A stretch of 64,000 nucleotides of DNA from Pogostemon cablin. Its lineage: Eukaryota; Streptophyta; Magnoliopsida; Lamiales; Lamiaceae. The notes under the pieces are model-generated. The model was not told where the DNA came from. It ran no database searches and worked only from the letters and a program-made list of their open reading frames with translations. The translations under genes and the position numbers were made by a program. Below, piece after piece: positions 10,774 to 28,300 of this stretch (within the stretch, counting starts at the first letter, position 1; every line of letters begins with the position of its first letter). The stretch is taken from contig CM042982.1 in NCBI GenBank assembly GCA_023678885.1, positions 682,001 to 746,000 of the forward strand, in the 5' to 3' direction.

Positions 10774-13700
10774 TTAGTGAAGACCAATAAGACTTTTACA
10801 CAATTTATATTTTTGAACTAGTAGAGCCTTATTAAATGCATCAGCTGGATTGTCTGATGTCTTAATCTTCTTGACAACCACTAACTTCTCTTCTATCATG
10901 TCTCTTATGAAGTAAAGCCTCACATCAATGTATTTAGTCCTCTCATGATACCCTTGGTGTTTTGAGAGATGTACAGCACTTTGGTTGTCACAATATACTT
11001 CAATAGCATCTTGCTGAACACCAAACTTTCTCAAAATTCCAATCAACTAAACACCTTCCTTGATTGCTTCTGTGAGAGCGACAAACTCAGCTTCAGTGGT
11101 TGAGAGTGCTACTATATGTTGATGTGTAGCCTTTCAACTTATTGTTGTACCAAACAAATTAAACACATAGCCTGTTATTGACTTCCTTGTATCAAGATTA
11201 GCTGCATAATCAACATTCACATAGCCAACAACAGCTCTGTCCCTAGTACCTTGTTTCTGAAATTTTAAACCAATTGATACAGTTCGTTTTATGTATCTAA
11301 GTGCCCACTTACTGCATTCCAATATACAACACCAGGATTGCTTATAAACCTACTGATCATACTCATAACATAAGCCAAGTCTGGCCTGCAACATACCATT
11401 GCATACATCAAACTACCAACAGCACTTGCATATGGTATATTGCTCATTTCTGTCTTCTCCTTATCTGTTTGAGGACCTTGAAGTGATGACAGATTCAAAC
11501 CTTGCTTAACTGGTATTGAAACATCCTTACAGAGATTCATATTATATCTCTTAAGAACCTTATCCAAGTATGACTCTTGAAACAATCTTAGCTGACCAGC
11601 TGATCTGTCCCTTTCAATTTGTATGCCAAGTATCATTCTTGCTTAACCTAGATCTTTCATGTCAAACTCCTTCCTCAAAGTATCTTTTACTGTATTAATT
11701 CCTATCATATCCTTGCATGTTATCAAGATATCATCCATATAAAGCAGCAGATAAGTGTAGCATCCATCCTTACATCTTATGTACACACAGCTATCATACA
11801 TGCTTCTGACAAAACCACTTGATGTAATGTAATCATCAAACCTGAGGTATCACTGTTTTGGGTTTTGCTTCAGTCCATACAATGATTTAAGTAGCAGACA
11901 AGCCTTTAAGTTTGCACCTTTCAAACTAACACCTTCAGGAATCTTCATGTAGATCTTTTCCTCTAAATTCCCATGTAAGAATGATGTTGTTACATCCATC
12001 TGATGTAATTCCAAATCCAATTGAGTAACAAATGACAACAAGATCCTTATTGAGCAATGTTTTACTACTGGTGAGAAGATTTTATTATAATCAACACATT
12101 CTTGCTGTGAAAAACCTCTTGCTACAAGCCTTGCCTTATACATGATCCCTTCTTCCTTACTTGTCACTGAATTCTTCTTATATATCCACTTACAACCTAC
12201 AAGCTTCTGATTTGCAGGCTTGTAAACAATCATCCAAGTGTTATTTCTTTTTAATGATTGCAGCTCTTCTTCCATAGCATCTAGCCACTTCATACTCTCC
12301 TTTCCTGATATTGCCTATGAATATGTTCTTAGCTCATAGATATCAATATCTGATGCTACATAGAGGGCATATGACACAGTGTCAGCCTCTATATATCTGA
12401 TAGGTGTTCTGATTTACCTTCTCAGTCTATCTCTAACTAGTTGATAGCTGCTTAGAGTCATTCTTTCACTGGAACCAGATGATTCATCTCTCTCCTCTGC
12501 AGCATCTTCCTCATGTACATCATTATTTCTCTGATCCTGATCATGCTGTACTACTGTTTTACCATCATGCTCCACCTCAAACTCACACTTATCTGTAGTA
12601 ATGGTCTTATCACCACCTTTCTCAACTAAAGTCATATTGTCTTCATTAAATGTTACATCTCTGCTAACAATGAACTTGTTAGTTTCATAACATCATAGCT
12701 TGTAACCTTTTACTTCTTTAGGGTAGCCTATAAGCACACACCTAACAACTCTTGGATCCAGCTTGTCTTGCTTCTGATGTGAATACACATGTCAACCTAT
12801 CACCCTTAAATGACTATAATCTAGTATCCTTCCAGTCCATACTTGTTCAGGTGGTTTAAACTTATGTGTTGTGCATGGAGATAAGTTGATCAAATAAGCT
12901 GCAGTTGATACTAACTCACCCCAAAAATCTTTTGAGAAGCCTCCACTACTCATCATGCACCTAACTCTTGCAAGAGTGTCTGATTCATTCTTTCTGCCAC
13001 CCATTCTGATGTGGAGTCTCTGGTACAGTTTTGTGCCTCTTAATACCCTTCTCTTGACAAAACTTGTTGAATTCATGTGATACAAACTCAAGCTCATTAT
13101 TTGTCCTTAAACACTTAACTTTGTTTCCAGTCTGAAGTTCTGTTTCTGTCAACCAAACTTTAAAAGTTGATAATGCTTCTTCCTTTGTCTTTAAAATTCT
13201 TATACATACCTTTCTTGAATAGTCATCAATGAATGATATGAAATATCTTCCACCCCCAATTGTTGAGGTCATGGAAGGTCCCCAAATATCAGATGGATAT
13301 ATTCCAACCTAGCTTTGGTATTATGCTCTGTTATACCAAATTTCAACCTCTTTGACTTGCCTAATATGCAAGCTTCACACTGATCTAACTTGCAAGTTGA
13401 ACTGATCTCAAGCAGCCTCTGTCTTGCAAGTTCTTGCAAGCCTCTTTCACTTATATGACCAAGCCTTCCATGCCAAATTTTAACACTACTATCATCCTTA
13501 GTTGCATTAATCTATCCAGTCACTACAGAACCATCTAAGAAGTACAGATCAGACCTCTTAAAACCTTTAACAACTACTGACTTTTCTTTTATGATAGTAA
13601 GTGTTTCTCCCTTTAAATGACACTCATAACCTTGAGAAACTAACATTCCAAAAGATATTAAATTTCTTCTCAAACTTGGTACATATCTGACATTTGTTAG

Positions 13701-14752
13701 CAATCTGATTTTCCCATCAAACATTTTAAGTTTAACAGAACCTATTCCTTCAATCTTACAGGTGTGATCATCACCTAGCATGACTGATCCTTCATCTTGT
13801 GATCTTAATTCAGTAGACCAATCTTTTCTAGAAGTCATATGAAATGTGCATCCTGGATCCATAACTCATTCTTCTGATTCTGAACTAGAACAAACTGACA
13901 TGGCTTCAATGAAATCATAATCTGAACCAACTTGATTAGTTGTTACCTGATTTGCATGATGTCTCTTATTTCCTCAATTTTAGCTATTTTATTTGTCATC
14001 ATTGCTTTCCATTTGAAACATTGTTTCTTGAAATGTCCAGGCTTATTGCAATGATAGCAGTTATTGTTTTCTTCCTCATCTGATGGAGCACTCTGATTCT
14101 TTTCTGGCTTCCTCTTATCAGCATTGCTACTCTTATTATTCTTGCTCCACTGATTCTGTTTCTTTGCTACTAAACCTTCTGCAATAGCTTGTTGATCTGG
14201 ATTCTTGTGAAGCACCTTTGCCTTGACTGCTAACAAGACTTGCTCAAGAGAGATTGATTCAGCATTAGCAAACAAGAGTGTATCTCTTAATCCTTCAAAG
14301 GACTTTGGAAGGGCTGACATTAGGATGACAATTTTATCTTCAATTGACAGAGCCACATCAATATTTTCTAGATCATCAATGATCTTATTAAACTCATCTA
14401 ATTGACCAATGATTGACTTATCTTCTGATACCTTGAAAGAGTATAGTTTCTGCTTCATGTACAAACGGTTGGCCAAACTTTTAACCATGTACAACTCTTT
14501 CAATTTCTTCCATACTCCTCTGGATGTAGCTTCCTTTGAGATTTCCCTCAGGGCTTTGTCTCCAAGACACAAGATAAGTTCACTTCTAGCCTTTGATTAT
14601 TGTTCTTGATCTGCTGCAAAGGCAACATCATCAACTACTGCAACTTGATTTTTAGGGAGTGGTTTGATTGCATCTGATAATCCTTGTTGAACCAAGATGG
14701 CCTCCATCTTCATCTCTGAAAACTTTTCAATATCAAACTTAGTAGTAACCAT
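10774..14752 (-). pseudogene. Degraded gag-pol of the Copia element
   Basis: Read right to left. Gag starts at 14752, meets an in-frame stop near 14599, then continues to 13943 with the zinc knuckle CYHCNKPGHFKKQC. Protease follows (DPGCTFHM, just left of 13862). The GAG-pre-integrase zinc region lies near 13360-13530. Integrase covers 12792-13272 (FIDDYSRK). Reverse transcriptase spans about 12293 to 11289, with the catalytic YMDD at 11730-11741. RNase H (YCDNQSAVHLSKHQGYHERT) spans 10774-11046. The frame is broken several times by stops and shifts. In integrase the usual TDN context reads TNN (CLRTNNELEF), so a catalytic Asp looks replaced by Asn. This is a transposon remnant, not a host gene. 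Confidence 0.93.
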
Positions 14753-14789
14753 TTGATCTTCTTCTCCACTGAATCTTCTTCTTCTTCTT

Positions 14790-14812
14790 GGCTTCCCACA
14801 AATGGCGCTAAT
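14790..14812 (-). other. Primer-binding site of the Copia element
   Basis: Directly inside the 5' LTR, the minus strand reads ATTAGCGCCATTTGTGGGAA. I align this to the complement of the 3' end of plant tRNA-Asp (TGGCGCCGTCTGCGGGGA, about 13 of 18 positions) and not to the initiator-Met type (TGGTATCAGAGC) usual in plant Copia elements. The match is degenerate and the tRNA assignment is inference. Confidence 0.55.
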
Positions 14813-15394
14813 TCTTGTGAATGCAAGCTAGTTTAAGCTCCTCTTTGATCACACTCACATTTTCTATCTTCCTCACTTTCACTCACGAATTGAATCATAC
14901 AAGAATGAAATCAAAACTAAAGAATGAAGGCAAGGATGTATAGTGGTTCGATCTTAAAGATCTACGTCCACTTCTTAAGGAGAGAGATCACTAATATGAT
15001 TGAGTACATGTTACAACTTCTTGATGAAGATGATGAATTAAACTTCTAAGAACCCTAACTTGCTGAATCTAACTGATATGAATGATGGATGATGATTCTG
15101 ATGTGTTTCTGCCCTTTATATCACACATGCACTCAGAATGTCTATCAGCAAGCTTTCCACGTGATTTGTTGGCTTCATTCAGTTGCAACTGATCAATTAA
15201 CTATTTAAGAATCTTGCCACGTCATCAATCCATCAGCTCAACTCAACACTTGATCCTACGGTCCTCCTCATGCAGCCTGTTGATCTTAACTTCTTAATCA
15301 AACTTGCTGATGAACCAATCATCACCTTCCATGTGTATACTTGTTGATTTGTGCCACACATACGTATGCAAGCATGCATGGTCTATATACAACA
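14813..15394 (-). repeat. Copia 5' LTR
   Basis: Right-hand LTR in window coordinates, upstream in the element's orientation. A minus-strand TATA-like GATATAAAGGG near 15114-15124 is the likely retroelement promoter. It is followed by the primer-binding site at 14790-14812. Confidence 0.93.
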
Positions 15395-15399
15395 CTCTA

Positions 15400-16090
15400 A
15401 TTACATTGAAAGGTTGTTATTGAGAAAAAAATTATTTTCCTAATACTTGTTTATGTTGCAGATATTTACAAACCCATAAAATTAGAAACTCACCAAAAAA
15501 ATATATTTCAAAACCAATTCGTTGCCATAACACCAATTGTATGCTCATGTCACCGAATCTAATATTACATTTTCTAGTATACCGCCTATATGAGTAATTC
15601 ATTCGCAATAAAAAAAAAATTCAATCAATTCTCTTACAGTGATATTTCCTTTTAGGATATAAATTTTGTTTCTCACCTACGTATCATTCATTATCTATGC
15701 AATAAAAAATATAACATCAAAAAGTTACAATACATTTTAACCACCATATCATTCTATTGATCACATTTTCGCTATACATACGTTGACAACATATTATTAT
15801 CATTATATGAAAATAAAAACACAATGAGATGGAAAAATTCTTGTGATGTGATCCTGCCCACATGTGCCCCACCCCACCCTCAAACCTAGAAGAAAGCAAA
15901 AATCTAGCCATAGCCACCAAAATTAACTAATTCATTTTTTAAGTGAAATATCCACCTAATTATTTTTCAAACTTTGGATCTTTATATCTCTAGTATGTAT
16001 ATATGCTCACCTCCCTCATAATGTTCAACTCAAAACTCCACCAAAATACCTCCCCCCATTCCCCCTTCACTTATGAATGATAACTAGCTT
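15400..16090. promoter_or_regulatory. Upstream region of the DUF1645 gene
   Basis: AT-rich, with no gene seen. TATA-like sequences TTTATATCTC (15981-15990) and GTATATATGC (about 15996-16005) lie ~90-110 bases before the start codon at 16091 and are followed by a C-rich, A-rich leader typical of plant 5' UTRs. Confidence 0.5.
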
Positions 16091-16882
16091 ATGCAAACTA
16101 TAAACATGCATAATACAATAGAAGTAACAGATGAATTAGATGAAACTCTCTCTCTATGTGATCTACCATTATACAGTGATCAAAGTGCTGATTGGGATCA
16201 AGATTTATCTTTAGCCTCCAACTCCATGTCTTCCTCCCAAGAAGACTATTTTGAGTTTTTCAGCCAAGAGTTCAACCCTTCTTCCACCACCGCTACAGCC
16301 ACCGTTTCCCTACCGGAGAACATCATCTTCTGCGGGAAGCTCATCCCTTACAAACAACCTGCAACACGTGATCATTCATCAAACAGCGTAGAGATCAAGA
16401 TTCAAACAGTCGAGAAGCGAAAACGCCGCTGGCGGCGGCTGCTCCGGTGGAAGGTTGGCTCCACCACCACTCCAAAGAGGCAAGTTGTGACGTCCAAGAA
16501 TGTAGCAAGAGGTACAACCACCCTGATGCAACAGTCGAGTAATAAGAGAATGTACAATACCAATAAGCTTGGCAAAGGGAATGGCAGAATGCCTGTATTT
16601 ACTGCATCGCCCTCTGGGAAAGCTAAGTGGTACTTGCTCTTGTTTGGGATTTCGAGATTTCCGCCCGTGGTTGAATTCAGGGATATCAAGAGCAGGCAGA
16701 GGAGCCGCCGCCAGTGTCCGCCGCCGTCGCCACCGATGTTTGGATCCGATCAAAAGGTGATCAATGATAGAGGATGGGGATACTTGTGGGGGATGATGAT
16801 CAGGGCACTCAGCTGCAGTTGCAACCACCAGTCAACCAACGTGACCGCAGACGGCGGCGCTTCTCTACGGTGGGGGAGATGA
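16091..16882 (+). CDS. DUF1645 family protein (single exon, 263 aa)
   Basis: Plant-specific DUF1645 protein. The family includes rice OsSGL, linked to stress tolerance and grain length; its biochemical role is unknown. The sequence shows the family's blocks in order: an acidic N-terminus; DYFEFF (about 57-62); the ENIIFCGKLIPY block (about 78-89); a strongly basic stretch KRKRRWRRLLRWK (about 111-123) that could be a nuclear localisation signal; and the C-terminal signature KWYLLLFGISRFPPVVEFRD (about 178-197), followed by IKSRQRSRR. A proline run follows. There is no intron, which is usual for this family. The opposite strand is also open over part of this region, but only this frame shows family conservation. 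A regulatory or nuclear role is inference. Confidence 0.88.
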   Translation: MQTINMHNTIEVTDELDETLSLCDLPLYSDQSADWDQDLSLASNSMSSSQEDYFEFFSQEFNPSSTTATATVSLPENIIFCGKLIPYKQPATRDHSSNSVEIKIQTVEKRKRRWRRLLRWKVGSTTTPKRQVVTSKNVARGTTTLMQQSSNKRMYNTNKLGKGNGRMPVFTASPSGKAKWYLLLFGISRFPPVVEFRDIKSRQRSRRQCPPPSPPMFGSDQKVINDRGWGYLWGMMIRALSCSCNHQSTNVTADGGASLRWGR

Positions 16883-17726
16883 CATTCTCACCACCGTTAA
16901 TGTTATAGAGTTACGAGATTAGAGATGTAAATTAGGAGATCAAATGAAATGCACTATATACTTATTTATTATGATGATGATATTTGAGATTTTTCATTGC
17001 CATTAATCTTTAGTTCAATTTTAGTTGTCTTTATGGCCAATAGTAATATTTGTCTAAATTATAAGTTATAACACCTTATTGCGCCATTCAGATGGTAAAA
17101 AAAAAATAATAAAGATTGTTTCTTTGGAAAGTAGAAAATAAAATATCATGTTACAAGGATAACTCACTGCAGAAAAAATGACATTTTTAAGGTGATGTAA
17201 TAGACATCATAAAATTTAAGTATAACTTTTCTGGACTCTGCAAGTGTTCAGAATTTAGGAGCTTTTATTTATTTTATTTTTTTATTACTTTTAAATTGGG
17301 CAAATATGATTACACGATGGGCACCGGGCAGTATACGTTTTCAGATGTTTGGACTTTGGACTTTTATTTCAAGAAAATGAAATTATTGAGGATCATCCAC
17401 TAAGGATAAAAAGAAGAAGTTATACATTGTTTCCTATGATTACACACCCTATGTATTTCACTCTCTATAAAGGAAACAGCAAGTAGAAACACAAACAATT
17501 TAATTTAATTATATATTTAAAATAAATAATAATGAGAAATAAATAAGAAATGCGATATGCTTGTTAGCCACCTAAATTTTCACAGATGTGGTTTTTTTTT
17601 TCCTCAGAAAATGAAAAAATCTTCCATCCCCAATAGAAATAATGAGATGACCATCATTATCGGAAGTTACTTGGAGTAAAACAATATTCTCCACAAGAAG
17701 GAAGCATTTGAAGCATAACTTTACTC
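16883..17726. other. Intergenic region between convergent genes
   Basis: Holds the 3' UTRs of the plus-strand DUF1645 gene and the minus-strand CDC48C gene, which converge here. It is AT-rich with no further ORF or repeat that I can support. Confidence 0.5.
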
Positions 17727-22902
<5,176 letters not shown>

Positions 22903-22914
22903 GTTTGGTGGTTG

Positions 22915-23470
22915 CTGGAAGAGAAAAAAGTTTAGAGGAGAGAGAAACAAGTAGTGTTTCAGTAATAAATTTCGAGCAATGCAATGCAATTCTTAATTTA
23001 ATTAAGAAAATTCAAAGCAAGAACATCAGAGTACATTCCTCAACTATAACATTAACACAGCTAAAATGATCATAAAGACAACAGCGATAAAAAACGAAAT
23101 AGGTCGTAAGAGTACTAGATATACATGGCCGCATTCAATCCCAAAAATCTACTGAACAACTGATACTCACTGCAATTTACAGTTTTCCAAAACATCGAAT
23201 ACAACATTCCGCAGTGATCATAAATCTCAACTCGTTGGACGATCCTCCGCAATTTACATAGCATTCACTTAACAGAAATTTTGAAGAAGAAAGAGCTTAT
23301 AAATACAAAAAAATGATGTGATACAATATATTCAGATAGCTTTTTGAGAACTTAATATATTCAGATAGCTGGAGGGTGGGAAAACAGAGATTACTGATCA
23401 AATATGCGCATTAAATACTAAGCGAATTCAAGTTCACGGCAGATTGATGGTGATTGAATTGAGGGTTTAC
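22915..23470 (-). other. 5' UTR intron of CDC48C
   Basis: On the minus strand a donor (CTCACCG followed by GTAAAC, at 23470/23471) and a pyrimidine-rich acceptor (CTCTTCCAG, ending at 22915) define an intron of about 556 bp in the leader, 12 bases before the ATG. This is common in plant housekeeping genes. The upstream noncoding exon would start near 23520. Confidence 0.55.
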
Positions 23471-23520
23471 CGGTGAGAAGGAGATGAAACGGCGACGCGA
23501 CGGTGAACTTTCCCGAGTTG

Positions 23521-24528
23521 GAAAGTGAAATGGTTGTTTGTCTTTAATTTGATTTTTCTTTTCATTGTCTTGTTTTCAATAATAATAAAGAGCGTGGAAG
23601 CAAGATGGAGAGCGGGAGGAGCGATAACCCTAATTTGGATCCAATCTCATAAATTAAATCACCTATGTTTTGTCGGGCTTTGGGTCGGCCCAAATATTAT
23701 ATATTTAGTTATTTTTTTTTATTATTATTATTACTTAAAAATAATATTAAATAGAAATACTTATTTTTGCCGATCAAAAGAGAAAAAAAAAACTGCCCAT
23801 TTTGTGCTTCCACCATGCACATGCTATTTTACTTTTATTTTCAACTTAGATCCATTACATTTATGAGTATATGTAAGGTGGGTGCACCTGAATAAAAACC
23901 ATTAAACTAGTTTCTTGTTAATCCTAATTATTAGATAAAATAAATAATAAAAAATAATAAATAAGTAACTACTCATTATACCCTACATTTTAGCTATTAA
24001 ATCCTTAAGTGCACCACCGGTGCACCCCATAATAACCCTACATTTACTCGGCACAGTTTAATTTTCATATTGGCAAACACTTTAAGAAACCCATAAATCC
24101 CATGAAACAAATAAGAAATTATAACATTAAAAATGAAAAGTATAATAAGACTCAAAAATAAAGTACACTCCGCATATATGAATCGATCTATTATTAAAAT
24201 ATGATTATAATAATAATATGGGTAAACTACATTAAAATATGATTATGATAGTTGTATGAGTAAACTAATAGTTAAAATATATATGTAATAAAATATATTT
24301 TAATTCATCACTCATCATATTATTAAAAAATATACTATAATTCCAATAAACACACTTTACTTATAAAACAATCATACTCCAATAATAGGTCTATCCGTCT
24401 CACACATCTCATCAAAAATAAATACTAAATACTCAAGATAAAATTTAAATTCTAGAAAAATAAAATAAAGGACATAAAAAATAATGAGAACATTAGTGTA
24501 AATTTTTTTTGAGGTTATAAGTTGTACT
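23521..24528. other. Intergenic AT-rich region, no gene seen
   Basis: Includes the presumed CDC48C promoter (about 23520-23700) and the 3' flank of the dTMP kinase gene. No ORF with family similarity and no clear repeat family was seen. Confidence 0.5.
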
Positions 24529-26477
24529 CTAATTTCGCCACAGCTCTGAAAATGGCTTCCCTTTCTGGCAAGTCAGCACACATTCTAATACAATTTGTTG
24601 CAGTTGTTTTTCAACATCTGATATTGGAAGCTCTGCATCTACTATCTACATTGAAGATTACCATATACTATTAATAATAATCAATAATCGGGCACTCTAA
24701 TACAGCATGTTGAGACAAAATAACAAAGATTTACTGAACTCATGTTTGATGAGCAAACGACCTAAAACAGAGATTTTAAAGCTGTTTATGAGAACTAGCT
24801 CACATAGAGTTCGCATGCAGCGCAAAGGGTTAAAGTATTAAAACTTTCAGAGATTTAAGTCCATGCCTATAAAGATCCAGACAGAAATTTTTTTGATTGA
24901 TCTCAAGCACCATTCCGTCTGTCTATTGTTTAAATGTATCGTTATACTTTCAAAATGTCCGTATAAAAATTCAATATCCTTATATGATGATAACAAAAAG
25001 AAAGAATGGTGTAAACTCACTACCTTCCATGCGTCATCATGTAGAATCTTGTATGATTGAGAAACTTTTTTTTGAAACTCAAGCTTTTCGTACCTTTCTC
25101 CTCCATAACCTCCTCTTTCAGCAGCTTTCTGTAAATTCAAATTTTATTCAAGGTTAGCCTGGTGATAATTTAATTTGGAACAGACTCCTGAAACAGCTGA
25201 ATTTGAAAGAGGTTTCAATTAGAATGATAATGTAGCATAACTGATTCAACGATCTTTATACTCAATGATACTAAAAATAGGTGGGTTTGGAATCATATGA
25301 TTTAAGAGTATTGATAATACTCTGCCTATGAATATAACAATCTGGAAAGCTTGCTAGCGAACAGGGAATACAACACCACCTTTTGTAATCAGATACATAT
25401 CAAATATGATTTATATAACATTCAGTTCAGGAGAAATGTGTATAAAGAAAAATGTTACCTCTGGTGATAAGTCAAGGTATATAACTAGATCTGGAGCTAG
25501 CAGTCCTGCATCTGGTGCCTGCAAACCACAAGGTAACTTTAGCATAATCAGTCCCATATGATATTACAGTCAGGTGACAGTTTCAAAACAAATATGTCAA
25601 CTCCACCTTGCACCACTCCACATCAAGTCCTTTAGCCGATGAGAAAGCAACCCCAGAGAAGGAATAGCGATCCACGATGAGTGTGGTTCCACTCCTCAGC
25701 TTAGACTCCATCAATGATCTAAGGATGTGTATGAACATAAAACAACAATATGAGCAAATGTTCCAACTTTGTGAAAAAAACTGTAGTTTTTCTACCTCAT
25801 ATACTGATATAAATAAAGTAACATGTCCTATACCCACTTATTCAACAACAACAAAAAAAAAAAAAAAAAAAAGAATGAAATGCTCCAACGAATTTTAATT
25901 TTGTTCCACCACATTGTTCACCAACATTTTTGAGCAACCAATTTATCAGTGGTCAGCATCTTTAAGAAACTATTCTCGGTGTTACAAAGAAATCAATTCT
26001 TGAACAAATAATTTCTCTCCTTGAAGGACTATATGATCAGTATTTTTCAAAGTTCTATCCATAATTAGTCGGAAATGTTTTACCTCAATTTACTTGAAAA
26101 ATAATTTCACATCATTTTTGACAAAAAATTTTGCACGAGATCCATGTTTAAAGAAAGATGCTGTAATATATACCCACTGAACAAATATAGGAAATCAATG
26201 GCACAAAACAAGTAGAGGCTAACCTCTTCTCCCAACGATTTGCACTGAAAAGCAGATGGATTGCACGATCATCCAAATGAGAATCATTGGCTAAATACGA
26301 CGAAATCATCTGCCCAACACCTGTATTTCTATCAGGGAATCTCCATGATTCAACTGCATGTCCCAACTCTTCTAGGTAAGAGAGCAATCTGCCACATTGA
26401 GAGGTCTTTCCACAACGATCCAAACCTTCTAGAACAATTAGCGCACCCCTTGAATCGCTTTTGTTACAACTTTCCAT
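24529..26477 (-). CDS. Thymidylate (dTMP) kinase, five exons
   Basis: Phosphorylates dTMP to dTDP with ATP, in the dTTP supply pathway for DNA synthesis (orthologous in family to Arabidopsis ZEUS1). Exons right to left: 26224-26477, 25607-25718, 25459-25518, 25024-25128, 24529-24645. Total 648 nt, 215 aa, normal for the family, and all junctions are GT-AG. Motifs: P-loop GLDRCGKT at residues 18-25; the DRY motif and SFSGVAFS at 101 onward, which contacts d[13 protein letters not shown] at the end of the core sheet; and the LID-region sequence [11 protein letters not shown]. The first ATG gives a protein without an obvious organelle transit peptide; an upstream in-frame extension through a noncoding exon cannot be excluded. 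Intron 1 carries a long A run near 25847-25872. Confidence 0.94.
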
Positions 26478-26510
26478 GTGGATTTGTCTTATTGAGTTCT
26501 TGGGCAGGTA

Positions 26511-26614
26511 AGCTATTTTTCAGTGAGAACTCAGCAATTGTCGTGCAGCAAATCTAGTAAAAAGCTATTTTTCGGTGAGAACTCAGCAATTGTCGTGCAG
26601 CAAATCTAGTAAAA
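26511..26614. repeat. Tandem 52-bp duplication upstream of the dTMP kinase start
   Basis: Two adjacent 52-bp copies (26511-26562 and 26563-26614), beginning AGCTATTTTTC, differ at one base (CAGTGAG versus CGGTGAG). They lie 33-137 bases upstream of the start codon at 26477 on the minus strand, in the likely 5' UTR or promoter. On the minus strand each copy contains TTTTACTAG followed by ATTTGCTGC, a plausible 3' splice site. Confidence 0.9.
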
Positions 26615-28300
26615 TTTCTGAAGAATACAGGATCTAATTTAATATACTCTATATTGTGGAAGCATACATAGCACTTTTTAATATGAATTGAATCTTATGA
26701 ACATAAATATGGCGCCAATCTTATATATAAAAAATGGCGTATTTACACCCAGAGGCTTCCCAATAGTGTTGAACTTCAGATAGATATGCCATACACGTAA
26801 GGACACAATTTTATTTAAAATATCTGACCCGCTAATGATTACAAAAACTTCAAATTCAATATTAGTGGTTTCATGTTAATGGATTATAAAATAATATGGT
26901 TTTTTCCCTTCGTAAGAAACATTATACAGAAACTCCATAAAATCTATACCAGGATATCACTCAAAAAAGGCATTTTAAGTTTTAACAAACAACTTTTGAG
27001 CATCCAACTGTTTATGCGAAACATAATGTCTTCTCTGGACAAAATAGACAAATCAAAACACAATTAAAACCATCCAGTACAACGTGTAGCAAATTGCAAG
27101 TGATTGAACTTACAAAGCCTTAAAAACGGTGAAATGACAAGCACTTGTCATATCCTATCGCTCAAACCCTACAAATAATTCCACACCCATTTCAATATGA
27201 CCAGATTCACACACAGAAACTAATCTAAAATTAAAATTGTAATGAAAGAAGTAATTTACCTGTTCAGGAGAGCCCTATAACTGATTTAAACAAACCCAAA
27301 CCTGATTTAAACAAACCCAAACCAAATGACAATTGAACCAATTTAAATCGTATCAATTCGCAATTATGTCATTCATAGTTACGTCGACCAAAAGAGTTGT
27401 ATAACATAAAAAGGAAACATAGAAATCCGCGATTAATTTCTTTATTTGAGTCTATGAACTTAGTACATCAGCTTGTTGCGATGCCAATTTTACAGACTGA
27501 GGCCATATATTAGTTTTTGATCAAGCTGTAAATATTACACTTCAGAAGCTTTAAATACTATAATTAAGGGATAAAACTGTTGGCTCTAAGGGATTGATTA
27601 TAGGCCGAACCATGTCCTCCTTTTCTAATTTGTCGTTGAACTCCTACAAAGAAACTCCTCCAACAAAAACCAGTACAACATAATAAGAGAGGTAGTGAAT
27701 TGCAGTTGACGGTGGGTGGGGGCCAGGGATGAGGACTAGGGGAGAGGGCCATTACAGTATTATATAGCTTGAGGATATTTGAGGTCCAATTGTCTAAATC
27801 AATCAATTATAAGACTGCAAGTGCAAGGGCATCCCACAGAAAGCTGAGAACATGTAGTTTCCAAACAGTTACATAGTTTGAGATTTGGGAGCTAGAAGGA
27901 ATGGAAATGAGAGCAGATAACGATGAGAGACCAAAATTCACTCAAAAAACCCAAAAAATGCACCTGAGGAAGTGAATGCCACTTAGCAACCATACGCCGT
28001 CAGACTCGAGCACTGGTAATTGCACGATTGTCTCCGCTACACCTAAAATGGCGCTCGCCACCGTCACTTACGATCCCAGTTGTAACGCCGCCGCCGCTGC
28101 TTTTTGTGAAGAACGCTGCTATAGTAGTTCAGTTTGGGACTTTGAAATCCCAGCGTTAGAGCCAATTCCGTTAAATTCCATTCGGCCTCTAAATTTTTAT
28201 TACTTTTCGAATGTACCCCAACTCGCATTACTAATTTCAGCCTTTAATCCTAATCAAATGGGAGTGTAACCGAGCCAGAGCTTGGCCTTATTATTATTAG
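26615..28300. other. Non-coding upstream region of dTMP kinase, with a GC-rich first-exon-like block
   Basis: Mostly AT-rich. A GC-richer block at about 27960-28170 could be the dTMP kinase promoter and first noncoding exon on the minus strand (a CCTCAG/GTGCAT donor lies near 27973). Alternatively it could be a short plus-strand gene: a 97-codon ORF runs from 27976 to 28269, with an internal ATGGCGCTCGCCACC context at about 28048. I recognise no domain in that ORF and cannot choose between the two readings. Confidence 0.3.

Larger units (their letters stand above)
10100..15394 (-). mobile_element. Ty1/Copia LTR retrotransposon, structurally complete, coding region degraded
   Basis: Two 582-bp LTRs (10100-10681 and 14813-15394) are flanked by the 5-bp duplication CTCTA (10095-10099, 15395-15399). 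On the minus strand the order after the 5' LTR is primer-binding site, gag with CCHC knuckle, protease, integrase, reverse transcriptase, RNase H, a purine-rich AAGGTGGAGATT tract and the 3' LTR. Integrase ahead of RT defines Copia. By my count the two LTRs differ at about 15 positions (~2.6%), implying an insertion of roughly a million years or slightly more at commonly used plant rates. Internal stops and frame changes make it non-autonomous now. The gag resembles that of TNT1-type elements. Confidence 0.95.

Noticed and set aside
16379..16828. 149-codon open frame on the minus strand opposite the DUF1645 gene
   Set aside because: It is the antisense shadow of a conserved plus-strand coding region and shows no protein family similarity.
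22903..22989. N-terminal extension of CDC48C upstream of MGGRR
   Set aside because: It crosses a clear 3' splice site at 22915-22917 and has no family similarity; the ATG at 22902 matches the family start.
25847..25872. A-run as the tail of a processed retrogene or LINE
   Set aside because: It lies in a dTMP kinase intron with no adjacent coding remnant or target duplication that I could see.
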